From an uncultured Asticcacaulis sp. (lineage in GTDB: Bacteria > Pseudomonadota > Alphaproteobacteria > Caulobacterales > Caulobacteraceae), in assembly GCA_946482045.1 (NCBI GenBank), contig CAMLPZ010000056.1, forward strand, positions 1 through 17,381: DNA of 17,381 nt. Reading direction: 5' to 3'. Made by a program: the position numbers and the translations under genes. Numbering within the stretch: position 1 is the first letter of the stretch; each line of letters begins with the position of its first letter. The notes beneath the pieces are model-generated. The model was given only the letters and a program-made list of their open reading frames with translations, was not told the DNA's origin and searched no databases. Shown here piece after piece: positions 7,453-13,614 of the stretch.

Positions 7453-8938
7453 GGTCGTTATCGCGGGAGGCGGGACCGCCGGCTGGATGGCCGCGGCCCT
7501 TCTGTCGCGGCTGGCGGCCAACCTCGATATCCGCCTGATCGAGTCCGATGAAATTGGCACGATCGGGGTCGGTGAGGCGACCATCCCGGCGATCAAGACC
7601 TTCAACCGCCTGGCCGGGATCGACGAAGACACCTTCATGCGGGCTACCCAAGCCTCGTTCAAGCTGGGGATCGAATTCCGTGGCTGGAACGGCGAGGGCT
7701 CTAGCTATATGCACGGCTTCGGCAAGATCGGCCAGGACCTTGGCTGGATACGCACGCACCACTATTGGCTGAAGATGCGTAATTCCGGCCGTGTATCGCC
7801 GCATCTGGCTGCCTATTCGATCAATACCGCCGCCGCATATGCCGGACGCTTTATGCGCTCGCGACCGGACATGCCGGAAAGCCCGCTGCGCGACATCGCC
7901 TATGCCTATCATTTCGATGCTGGTCTGTTCGCGCGCTTCCTGAGGAACGAAGCGGAAGGCCGGGGCGTCCGCCGCACCGAAGGCAAGATCATCGATGTGG
8001 CGCAACGTAGCCACGACGGCTTCATTGAGGCGGTTGTTCTGGAAAGCGGCGAACGCATCGACGGCGAGCTGTTCATAGACTGCTCGGGCCTGCGCGGTCT
8101 CCTGATCGAACAGACGCTGAAGACCGGCTGCGAAGACTGGACGCATCTTCTACCATGCGATCGCGCCGTGGCCGTGCCGTGCAACTCGACACCCGACGTC
8201 GTGCCTTACACCAGGGCGACGGCAAGACCTGCCGGCTGGCAGTGGCGTATCCCGCTGCAGCACCGGATCGGCAATGGCTATGTCTTTTCCAGCGCCCACA
8301 TCAGCGAGGATGAAGCAACCGCGACGCTTCTGGCTAGTCTTGACGGTGAGGCTTTGGCTGATCCGCGCGTCATCCGTTTTACAACGGGGCGGCGGAAGAA
8401 GGCGTGGAGCCGGAATGTTGTCGCCATCGGGCTTTCGGGTGGATTTCTGGAGCCGTTGGAATCGACCAGCATCCATCTGATTCAGAGCCACCTGCTGCGG
8501 CTGCTGTCGCTGTTCCCGGACGCCGGCTTCGACCCACGCACGATCGACGAGTTCAATGCCCAGAGCGAATTCGAGTTTTCGCGCATACGGGACTTCATCA
8601 TCGCCCACTATTACCTCAACAGCCGAGACGAGCCGATGTGGCGCGCCTGCCGAGAGATCGCACTGCCCGAGGCGCTACGCCGCAAGCTCGACAACTTCGC
8701 CGCCGCCGGGCGGGTGTTCAAGGACGGCGAGGAGTTGTTCGCGGAAGAAAGCTGGATCCAGGTACTGATCGGCCAAGGCCTGATCCCCGAAAGCTATGAC
8801 CCGTTCGTCGATCTCCAGCCCGAAGAGCGGATCGTGAATTATCTCAATGACATTGCCCGTGTCATCGCCAAGTGCGTCGGCGTCATGCCGCCGCATGCGG
8901 ACTATGTCGCAGGGCAGGTCGCCGCGGGAAGGATGTAA
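7433..8938 (+). CDS. Tryptophan-halogenase-family FAD-dependent halogenase
   Basis: A 501-residue flavoprotein. The N-terminal GGGTAGWMAA (about residues 12-21) is the FAD-binding GxGxxG motif. VGEATIPAI and the catalytic lysine region ASFKLGIEF (K77) follow. The halogenase signature WxWxIP is present as WQWRIP (269-274), and GFLEPLESTSIHLI carries the active-site Glu (E343) and Ser (E346/S347 in PrnA). Known relatives use FADH2, O2 and halide to form HOX, which the Lys guides to an aromatic ring such as indole. No flavin reductase gene is nearby. The ATG at 7433 lies 20 bp inside the end of the GH3 gene, and GH30 begins 3 bp after its stop, so it belongs to the operon. In this branch (for example BrvH of Brevundimonas) genomic linkage to TonB receptors is known while the natural substrate is not. 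Free tryptophan may not be the substrate. Confidence 0.92.
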   Translation: MPQPIRKVVIAGGGTAGWMAAALLSRLAANLDIRLIESDEIGTIGVGEATIPAIKTFNRLAGIDEDTFMRATQASFKLGIEFRGWNGEGSSYMHGFGKIGQDLGWIRTHHYWLKMRNSGRVSPHLAAYSINTAAAYAGRFMRSRPDMPESPLRDIAYAYHFDAGLFARFLRNEAEGRGVRRTEGKIIDVAQRSHDGFIEAVVLESGERIDGELFIDCSGLRGLLIEQTLKTGCEDWTHLLPCDRAVAVPCNSTPDVVPYTRATARPAGWQWRIPLQHRIGNGYVFSSAHISEDEATATLLASLDGEALADPRVIRFTTGRRKKAWSRNVVAIGLSGGFLEPLESTSIHLIQSHLLRLLSLFPDAGFDPRTIDEFNAQSEFEFSRIRDFIIAHYYLNSRDEPMWRACREIALPEALRRKLDNFAAAGRVFKDGEELFAEESWIQVLIGQGLIPESYDPFVDLQPEERIVNYLNDIARVIAKCVGVMPPHADYVAGQVAAGRM

Positions 8939-8941
8939 CCC

Positions 8942-10423
8942 ATGACCTCAGTGACGTATTTGTTCCGCCGCCGCCTCTTGGTATCTACGCTTGCTTCCGT
9001 GCTGGCCCTGGCTACGCCGCTGACGGCATGCGGCGGCGGTTCGGGTGGTGGCGCCGCGCCTGCACCGACCACGCCCGCGGTGACCAGCCTGACCGTCAAG
9101 GTGTGGGAGACGACCGGCGATAAGTCTAAGCTGCTGGCGTCGCAGACCGACCTGACCATGGCGAGCGGCTCTGGCACGGGAACGGTTATCACTGTCGACC
9201 CGTCACAGACCTTTCAGTCGATCACGGGCTTTGGCGCTTCGATCACCGATGCCTCGGCCTATCTGATCCAGCAGAAAATGTCGGCGGCCCAGCGCAATGC
9301 CCTGATGCAGGATCTCTTCAGCGAGACCGGTTTGGGCTTTAGCTTCACCCGCCTAACCATTGGCGCGTCGGATTTCTCCTCGGCCCACTATTCCTATAAC
9401 GACATGCCGGCTGGCCAGACCGATCCGGCGCTGGCGCATTTTTCGATCGCGGCGGCGAAGACCGATGTCATTCCGACAGCCAAACAGGCCCTGGCGCTCA
9501 ATGCCAAGCTGACCATCATGGCCAGCCCATGGAGTGCGCCTGGCTGGATGAAGACCAGCGATAGCCTGATTACTGGTTCGCTGAAGCCTGAAGCCTATCC
9601 GTATTTCGCCCACTATCTGGCACGTTACGTCAAGGAGATGGGCACTGAGGGCGTGCCCATCTCCTTGCTGACTCTTCAGAATGAGCCGGGTTTCGAGCCG
9701 GCCGATTATCCCGGCATGAGGGTCGAGCCGGCCTCGCGCGCGGCTTTCATCGGCGGTCACCTGGGGCCGAAACTCAAGGCGGAGGGACTGAACGTTAAGA
9801 TACTCGACTACGATCACAACTGGGACCTGGCCAGTTCGCCACTGACAGTATTGGCCGACCAGACGGCCAATCCTTACGTCGCCGGTGTCGCCTGGCACTG
9901 CTATGGCGGCGATGTCTCGGCGCAATCGACAGTGCATAATGCCTATCCGGACAAGGAGACCTATTTCACCGAGTGTTCGGGCGGAGAGTGGGCGTCCGCC
10001 TTCGGCGAGAACTTTGCCTGGACGCTGAAGACCCTGATCGTCAATTCAACGCGCCACTGGTCGAAAGGTGTCTTGATGTGGAACCTGGCGCTCGATGAGA
10101 ATTTTGGTCCGCACAAAGGCGGCTGCGGCAACTGCCGCGGCGTCGTGACGATCAATTCGAAGACCGGCGAAGTGACGCGCAATCTTGAATATTATGCCTT
10201 TGGCCACGCTTCAAAGTTCGTGAAAGTCGGCGCTGTCCGTATCGCGTCGGACAGTGCCGGCGGGATCGATACGGTGGCCTTCAAGAACCCGGACGGTTCG
10301 ATAGCCCTTATTGCCGTCAATGCGGCGGCTACATCTAAGACCTTCGCGGTCAGCTCGGCGTCGCGCAACTTCAGCTATACCTTGCCTGCACAATCCGGCG
10401 CGACCTTCGTCTGGACGCAGTAG
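8942..10423 (+). CDS. GH30-family glycosidase, outer-membrane lipoprotein
   Basis: A 493-residue protein. An Arg-rich N-terminus and hydrophobic stretch end in the lipobox LTAC (C30) followed by a Gly/Ser/Pro linker, so it is a lipoprotein. The residue after Cys is Gly, not the inner-membrane Asp signal, which favours the outer membrane. The GH30 fold is clear: FQSITGFGASITDASA, SFTRLTIGASDFS and MASPWSAPGWMKT. The acid/base E248 is in LTLQNEPGFE, and the nucleophile E344 is in YFTECSGGEW. GGCGNCRGVVTI, EYYAFGHASKFV and a C-terminal beta-sandwich follow. Overall it looks nearer to the glucosylceramidase / beta-1,6-glucanase subfamilies than to xylanases (an impression, not a computed result). 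It starts 3 bp after the halogenase stop with GGAAGGA upstream. Lipid anchoring suggests it trims polymer at the cell surface before import. Confidence 0.9.
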   Translation: MTSVTYLFRRRLLVSTLASVLALATPLTACGGGSGGGAAPAPTTPAVTSLTVKVWETTGDKSKLLASQTDLTMASGSGTGTVITVDPSQTFQSITGFGASITDASAYLIQQKMSAAQRNALMQDLFSETGLGFSFTRLTIGASDFSSAHYSYNDMPAGQTDPALAHFSIAAAKTDVIPTAKQALALNAKLTIMASPWSAPGWMKTSDSLITGSLKPEAYPYFAHYLARYVKEMGTEGVPISLLTLQNEPGFEPADYPGMRVEPASRAAFIGGHLGPKLKAEGLNVKILDYDHNWDLASSPLTVLADQTANPYVAGVAWHCYGGDVSAQSTVHNAYPDKETYFTECSGGEWASAFGENFAWTLKTLIVNSTRHWSKGVLMWNLALDENFGPHKGGCGNCRGVVTINSKTGEVTRNLEYYAFGHASKFVKVGAVRIASDSAGGIDTVAFKNPDGSIALIAVNAAATSKTFAVSSASRNFSYTLPAQSGATFVWTQ

Positions 10424-10504
10424 GAGAAGCTGAAATTGGGCGATGGCGTGGCGGAAAAATAAGAATGCGATAAATGCACGTTGACCAAAAGCAAAAAAAA
10501 TGAC

Positions 10505-10607
10505 ACTTATGCACAGGCCCGTAGTTTCGGCCGCAAATTTAGATAGCCTGCAGTTTCTGCGGGCTTGGGGCGACAAAGGCCTTGGCAGGGATTGCCGAGG
10601 CCTTTTT
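10505..10607 (+). ncRNA. Possible structured short transcript or GH30 3' UTR
   Basis: A -35-like TTGACC (10481-10486) stands 18 bp before ACTTAT (10505-10510), a weak -10. Downstream come a 9-bp hairpin with a TTT loop (10545-10553 with 10557-10565, one G-U) and then the terminator at 10575-10607. Together these could form a short + strand RNA of roughly 90 bases. It could equally be the folded 3' end of the GH30 mRNA. No known RNA family was recognised. Confidence 0.22.
10575..10607 (+). terminator. Rho-independent terminator of the GH3-halogenase-GH30 operon
   Basis: A 13-bp stem (10575-10587 with 10593-10605, one G-T pair) encloses a 5-base loop. It ends in a run of five T at 10603-10607. 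It lies about 150 bp after the GH30 stop with no gene between. Confidence 0.8.
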
Positions 10608-10631
10608 GCTGTTTGCTATTCGAAAAAGGGC

Positions 10632-10757
10632 ATGAAAAAAACCGGCTTTCCAGCCGGTTTACGGAAGACCAAATAGACGGGCCGGGCTTTGGCTAGGGGG
10701 GGGCGATGAAGACCGGCCCGTCTAATTGTGTGCTCTCAAGCACGTCCTTGATATGCC
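10632..10757 (-). ncRNA. Candidate minus-strand small RNA with C-rich loop
   Basis: Read on the minus strand from about 10757, the DNA shows three hairpins in order. The first is small (10743-10739 with 10734-10730, 5 bp, 4-base loop). The second is a perfect 12-bp stem (10724-10713 with 10685-10674) closing a 27-base loop with eight consecutive C (10703-10696). The third is the terminator at 10660-10635. A TATATT (10769-10764) could be a -10 box, but no good -35 is seen. C-rich loops that pair with Shine-Dalgarno sequences are known in alphaproteobacterial small RNAs. No RNA family was recognised; the boundaries are inferred. No convincing protein gene lies in 10424-10972. Confidence 0.38.
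10635..10660 (-). terminator. Minus-strand terminator facing the GH30 operon
   Basis: A perfect 9-bp stem (10639-10647 with 10652-10660) has a 4-base loop. Read on the minus strand, the stem AAACCGGCT/AGCCGGTTT runs into seven T (A-run 10635-10641 on the + strand). On the + strand it is followed by ACGG, not T, so it is oriented to stop transcription coming from the right. No minus-strand protein gene lies to its right, which implies an unannotated transcript. Confidence 0.7.
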
Positions 10758-10900
10758 AGAACGAATATAAAAAAGTGATGCGTTTCGTTCGCTTAACCGA
10801 CGATTTGCCAATCCCAAAACCATCGGTCCGATGAATTTGAGGGATGGAACACATGTTTCGGTTATCTCTGAATGTCCTTCTCCGCCTCGAGGGGCAGAGA

Positions 10901-10929
10901 TTGTCAATTGTCTGATGAAATGACATAGT
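10901..10929 (+). promoter_or_regulatory. Candidate promoter and operator of the fadR-type gene
   Basis: TTGTCA (10901-10906) and CATAGT (10924-10929) are spaced by 17 bp, with 5 of 6 and 4 of 6 matches to the vegetative consensus. The spacer holds TTGTCTGATGA (10908-10918). This is one base away from the TNGTNNNACNA pattern bound by many GntR/FCD regulators, and 9 of 11 bases match a motif in front of the lactonase promoter. Autoregulation is a reasonable inference. Confidence 0.35.
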
Positions 10930-10972
10930 CCAAACTGTGCTTGCAGCAAAAACATAACCGGGAGGCTGCGCT

Positions 10973-11752
10973 TTGACGCCATTGGACGACGACGGTGAAC
11001 TCGAGGACTACGCGCTTGATACCGGGCCGCTGGTCACCTCGTTCAAGAACACAATGCCGCAGGGGCGGCTGCACGGTGCGCTGGCGCATCGCCTGGGCGT
11101 GGATATCCTAAGCGGCGTTTATGCGCCGGGGGAGACCCTGCCTAACGAAATCGATTCGTCGCACACCCTGGAGATATCGCGATCCGCTTATCGGGAGGCC
11201 ATTCGCATTCTGGCGGCCAAGGGCATGGTGGAAAGCCGCCCGAAGACCGGTACCCGTGTGACCGAACGTGTGCGCTGGAATATTCTCGATCCCGAAGTTC
11301 TGCGCTGGATGTTCGAAACCGAGCCGAGCGAAAGCTTTATCCTGGGCCTGTTCGAACTCCGCCTGATCACCGAGCCTGCCGCCGCGGCCCTGGCGGCGCA
11401 GCGGCGGCAGGATAGCCATCTCGAAATCATGGACAATGCGCTGAAGGTCATGGCGTCGGAGACGCTGGCGACCGAAGCGGGCCGGCAGGCCGATCTTGAC
11501 TTTCATGATGCGTTGATGAGCGCCACCGGCAATGAGGCGCTGGCCTCCTTAAGTTCCTCGATCAGCGCGGCGGTGGCCTGGTCCACGCGCTACAAGCAGC
11601 GCATTAAGGCGCTGGAGCGCGACCCGGTGCCGGAGCATCGCGCTGTCTATGAAGCCATATTGCGCAGCGACCCTTCGGACGCCCGGTGGTGCATGGAATC
11701 ACTGGTCCGGTTAGCCTTGCACGACACCCAACGCAGCATGAGCATGAAATAG
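10973..11752 (+). CDS. FadR-subfamily GntR transcriptional regulator (FCD domain)
   Basis: A 259-residue regulator. The start is TTG 10973, supported by GGGAGG about 7 bp upstream; no in-frame ATG comes early enough to keep the N-terminus. A GntR winged-helix domain spans about residues 28-98: LHGALAHRLGVDILSGVYAPGETLP, then SRSAYREAIRILAAKGMVESRPKTGTRVT. The C-terminal helical FCD domain has DLDFHDALMSATGN, PEHRAVYEAI and LALHDTQRS, giving the Asp and His residues that usually bind a metal beside the ligand. FCD regulators commonly sense sugar acids such as galactonate or gluconate. The minus-strand lactonase-dgoK-dgoA operon lies nearby, and both promoters carry a similar motif, so a DgoR-like role is plausible but not proven. 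A GH-locus role cannot be excluded. Confidence 0.85.
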   Translation: MTPLDDDGELEDYALDTGPLVTSFKNTMPQGRLHGALAHRLGVDILSGVYAPGETLPNEIDSSHTLEISRSAYREAIRILAAKGMVESRPKTGTRVTERVRWNILDPEVLRWMFETEPSESFILGLFELRLITEPAAAALAAQRRQDSHLEIMDNALKVMASETLATEAGRQADLDFHDALMSATGNEALASLSSSISAAVAWSTRYKQRIKALERDPVPEHRAVYEAILRSDPSDARWCMESLVRLALHDTQRSMSMK

Positions 11753-11781
11753 CCTATAGGTTTGTAAGAAACTCTGCTGAG

Positions 11782-11813
11782 AAACTTTGCCTGATTATTG
11801 AGCTAAAGTTTTT
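11782..11813 (+). terminator. Weak terminator-like hairpin after the fadR-type gene
   Basis: AAACTTT (11782-11788) pairs with AAAGTTT (11805-11811) across a 16-base loop, and the right arm runs into five T. The stem is AT-rich and only 7 bp, so this is a tentative call. The larger palindrome at 11844-11887 may do the same work. Confidence 0.35.
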
Positions 11814-11843
11814 GTCGGCACATATGGCGAAGGCGGCTTTGCG

Positions 11844-11887
11844 TCTAGACCTTGCTCAGTTTAGAAGGAAACAGAGCAAGGTCTAGA
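11844..11887. repeat. 14-bp perfect inverted repeat
   Basis: TCTAGACCTTGCTC (11844-11857) pairs exactly with GAGCAAGGTCTAGA (11874-11887) over a 16-base loop. TTTCTT follows, so it could also terminate transcription. It lies directly beside a second large palindrome and may be part of one composite intergenic element. Confidence 0.7.
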
Positions 11888-11900
11888 TTTCTTAGTGGTC

Positions 11901-11945
11901 GCATGCTTGATCCGAAAAACCGGTTTCCACTTTTTCGGAGCATGC
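11901..11945. repeat. Palindromic intergenic repeat, alphaproteobacterial type
   Basis: GCATGC (11901-11906) and TCCGAAAAA (11911-11919) pair with TTTTTCGGA (11931-11939) and GCATGC (11940-11945). A 4-base bulge and an 11-base loop (CCGGTTTCCAC) remain unpaired. I recall similar GATCCGAAAA-CCGGTTTCCAC-TTTTCGG palindromes as frequent between genes in Caulobacterales and Rhizobiales genomes. That is memory, not a search. Copy number in this genome cannot be judged from the window. Confidence 0.6.
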
Positions 11946-11982
11946 TCTAAGTCCGGTGACGCAAAACTCAGGGAGCCGGCAG

Positions 11983-12432
11983 GTGACAGAACGGTTGCAA
12001 TTCGGAAAGCGCGTGGATGGACTGGACTACGGTCCCCGGGAAGGCGCCTATGGCATTCTGTTACATGATGGCCGCATCGCCTGCGTTCAGGTCGGCTACA
12101 GCAAGTTCACCTATGACCTGCCGGGCGGCGCCGTTGACCCGGGCGAGACGCCGGAGCAGGCGCTAAAGCGTGAGTTCCTGGAAGAAACAGGACTGGAGGT
12201 GCGCGTCGGGCGCCCGGTCACCGAGATCCTGCACTATTTTGTCCATGCCGACGGCACCGGATACAACAACCTTTGCCGGTTTTATGAGGTGGAGCGGGTG
12301 GCTGAACGGCCAAAGGCCAAGATCGAGGATGACCACGAGCTGATTTGGCTGCCGCCGCTCGAAGTCATCAAGCGGCTGAAGAACGAAGGCTATGCTTGGG
12401 CGATGGCCTTGTGGCTGCGTAGGACGGCCTAA
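11983..12432 (+). CDS. Nudix-family hydrolase
   Basis: A 149-residue protein. GTG 11983 has GGGAG at 11971-11975, 7 bp upstream, and gives a natural N-terminus (TERLQFGKRVDGLDYGPREG). The earlier GTG 11956 would add 9 residues and lies almost on the upstream palindrome. The Nudix box is complete: GAVDPGE, then TPEQALK, then REFLEETGL, fitting Gx5Ex7REUxEExGU, the Mg-binding loop that cleaves X-linked nucleoside diphosphates. The rest is a standard small Nudix beta-sandwich (YGILLHDGRIACVQV, YNNLCRFYEVE). The substrate cannot be deduced; RNA-cap, dNTP, ADP-ribose and sugar-nucleotide hydrolysis are all possible. Its TAA overlaps the TAG of the convergent GNAT gene. Confidence 0.85.
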   Translation: MTERLQFGKRVDGLDYGPREGAYGILLHDGRIACVQVGYSKFTYDLPGGAVDPGETPEQALKREFLEETGLEVRVGRPVTEILHYFVHADGTGYNNLCRFYEVERVAERPKAKIEDDHELIWLPPLEVIKRLKNEGYAWAMALWLRRTA

Positions 12433-12953
12433 GCTCTCGGAATCCGGCGCAGGATGAATTCGTCGTCCAGCGTATTGCCAACCGAAAATTGATAGGCGCC
12501 GACGCGATGAAAGCCGAAACTGGCATAAAGCGCCTGCGCCTTGTGGTTTTCACTCCAGACGCCGATCCACTGCGGCGCGTCTCCGAAACGCTCCGCCATA
12601 TGGTCGATGGCCGCGGACAGGAGCGTCCTGCCCAAGCCCTTACCCTGCTGGCTGGAATGTACGTAAAGCCGCTTCAACTCGCCCTCAAAGCTGGGGCGGG
12701 CGTCGGGGTGCGGCAGGCCGACCTTGCCGCATTGCATGTAGGCGACCCCGGCGCCGCTGTCGTCGAGGACGATGCGCCAGTGCTGGGCCGGATCATTGAT
12801 GTCGGCCAGCAACGCGTCGTGCGCATAGGATTTACGCAGGAATGTTTCCAGGTCCTCCGGCGGATAGAGGTGACCGAAGGTTTCGGTGAAGCTGTCGATC
12901 GCCAGCGCGGACAGCGCGGGCACCAGATCGGGCGTAACTGGTAAGAGTGTCAT
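12429..12953 (-). CDS. GNAT-family N-acetyltransferase
   Basis: A 174-residue protein starting at ATG 12953, 19 bp after the dgoA stop. Upstream in-frame ATGs exist but lie inside dgoA and add a region unlike the fold. The acetyl-CoA-binding region reads LKRLYVHSSQQGKGLGRTLL, containing the QxxGxG/A loop (QQGKGLG), followed by WIGVWSENHKAQALYASFGF, the usual N-x-x-A-x-x-x-Y-x-x-x-GF end. Such enzymes move an acetyl group to an amine of a small molecule or protein; the acceptor is unknown. The overall form, with an N-terminal PDLVPALSALAIDSFTETFGHLYPPEDL, resembles stand-alone small GNATs. It is the last gene of the minus-strand galactonate operon, perhaps only a passenger. Confidence 0.85.
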   Translation of the reverse strand: MTLLPVTPDLVPALSALAIDSFTETFGHLYPPEDLETFLRKSYAHDALLADINDPAQHWRIVLDDSGAGVAYMQCGKVGLPHPDARPSFEGELKRLYVHSSQQGKGLGRTLLSAAIDHMAERFGDAPQWIGVWSENHKAQALYASFGFHRVGAYQFSVGNTLDDEFILRRIPRA

Positions 12954-12972
12954 CGCACTATGGTGGCCAGAA

Positions 12973-13614
12973 TCAGAAGTGGCGGACCTTGGTCCAGGCA
13001 TCAACCAGCGCCTTGGCCTTGTTGTAGACGATTTCCGCCGTGTCGCCGGGCTTGAAAACGCTGGTGCCGATGCCGAAGCCGGCGGCGCCGACCTCCAGAT
13101 AGTCCTTCATATTGTCCGCCGAGACGCCGCCGACTGGGAAGACAGGCACGTGGCGCGGCAGGACCGCCTTCATGGCCTTGAGACCGTGCGGCCCCGCCAG
13201 TTCGGCCGGGAAGAGCTTGAGCGCGTCGGCGCCAGCGTCGACGGCCGTAAAGGCTTCGGTCGGCGTGAAGAAGGCCGGAAACGAGATCATGCCCAGATCC
13301 TTGGCACGGCGAATCACATCCGGATTGGTGTTGGGCGAGATGCAGATTTCACCGCCGACCGCCTTCAGCGTCTCGACGTCGGCGACGTTGAGCACTGTGC
13401 CGGCGCCGACGATGGCGCGGGTGCCAAAGGCACTGGCCATCGTCTTGATGCTGTCGAACGGATCAGGCGAGTTCAGGGGCACTTCCAGGATCTTGAAGCC
13501 TGCGCGGATGAGGCATTCGCCGACGCCCAGGGCTTCGCTGGGGCGAAGGCCGCGCAGGATGGCGACCAGGGGCATAGTATCGAGGGCGTCGCGCCAGCGT
13601 GCGTCGATGGACAT
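12973..13614 (-). CDS. dgoA: 2-dehydro-3-deoxy-6-phosphogalactonate aldolase
   Basis: A 213-residue class I aldolase of the KDPG/KDPGal family. It splits 2-dehydro-3-deoxy-6-phosphogalactonate to pyruvate and glyceraldehyde 3-phosphate in the cytoplasm. Seen motifs: MPLVAILRGLRP (R21), FKILEVPLNSP with the general base E44, VGAGTVLNVADV, ISPNTNPDVI, and DALKLFPAE with the Schiff-base lysine K133. FPVGGVSADN and GFGIGTSVFKPG complete the phosphate site. LNSP after ILEVP favours DgoA over the Entner-Doudoroff KDPG aldolase, which usually reads ILEVTLRT; dgoK next door agrees. The start ATG 13614 overlaps the dgoK stop by one base (TGATG), with AAGGAAAG upstream, a clear coupling signal. The frame extends 11 codons further upstream into dgoK, which I regard as not used. 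Confidence 0.93.
   Translation of the reverse strand: MSIDARWRDALDTMPLVAILRGLRPSEALGVGECLIRAGFKILEVPLNSPDPFDSIKTMASAFGTRAIVGAGTVLNVADVETLKAVGGEICISPNTNPDVIRRAKDLGMISFPAFFTPTEAFTAVDAGADALKLFPAELAGPHGLKAMKAVLPRHVPVFPVGGVSADNMKDYLEVGAAGFGIGTSVFKPGDTAEIVYNKAKALVDAWTKVRHF

Noticed and set aside
10706..10834. A 42-codon + strand reading frame starting MKTGPSNCV, preceded by a run of eight G that could act as a ribosome site
   Set aside because: Third-position GC is only about half, far below neighbouring genes. The start and G-run lie in the loop of the minus-strand candidate RNA, and the peptide has no recognisable feature.
10841..10860. GGAACACATGTTTC, looks like a palindromic operator upstream of the fadR-type gene
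   Set aside because: The two halves are not exact inverse complements, and it is not repeated near any other promoter in the window.
12429..12432. Overlapping stop codons of the convergent Nudix and GNAT genes
   Set aside because: A 4-bp tail-to-tail overlap is common in compact genomes, and no terminator or other signal makes it special.
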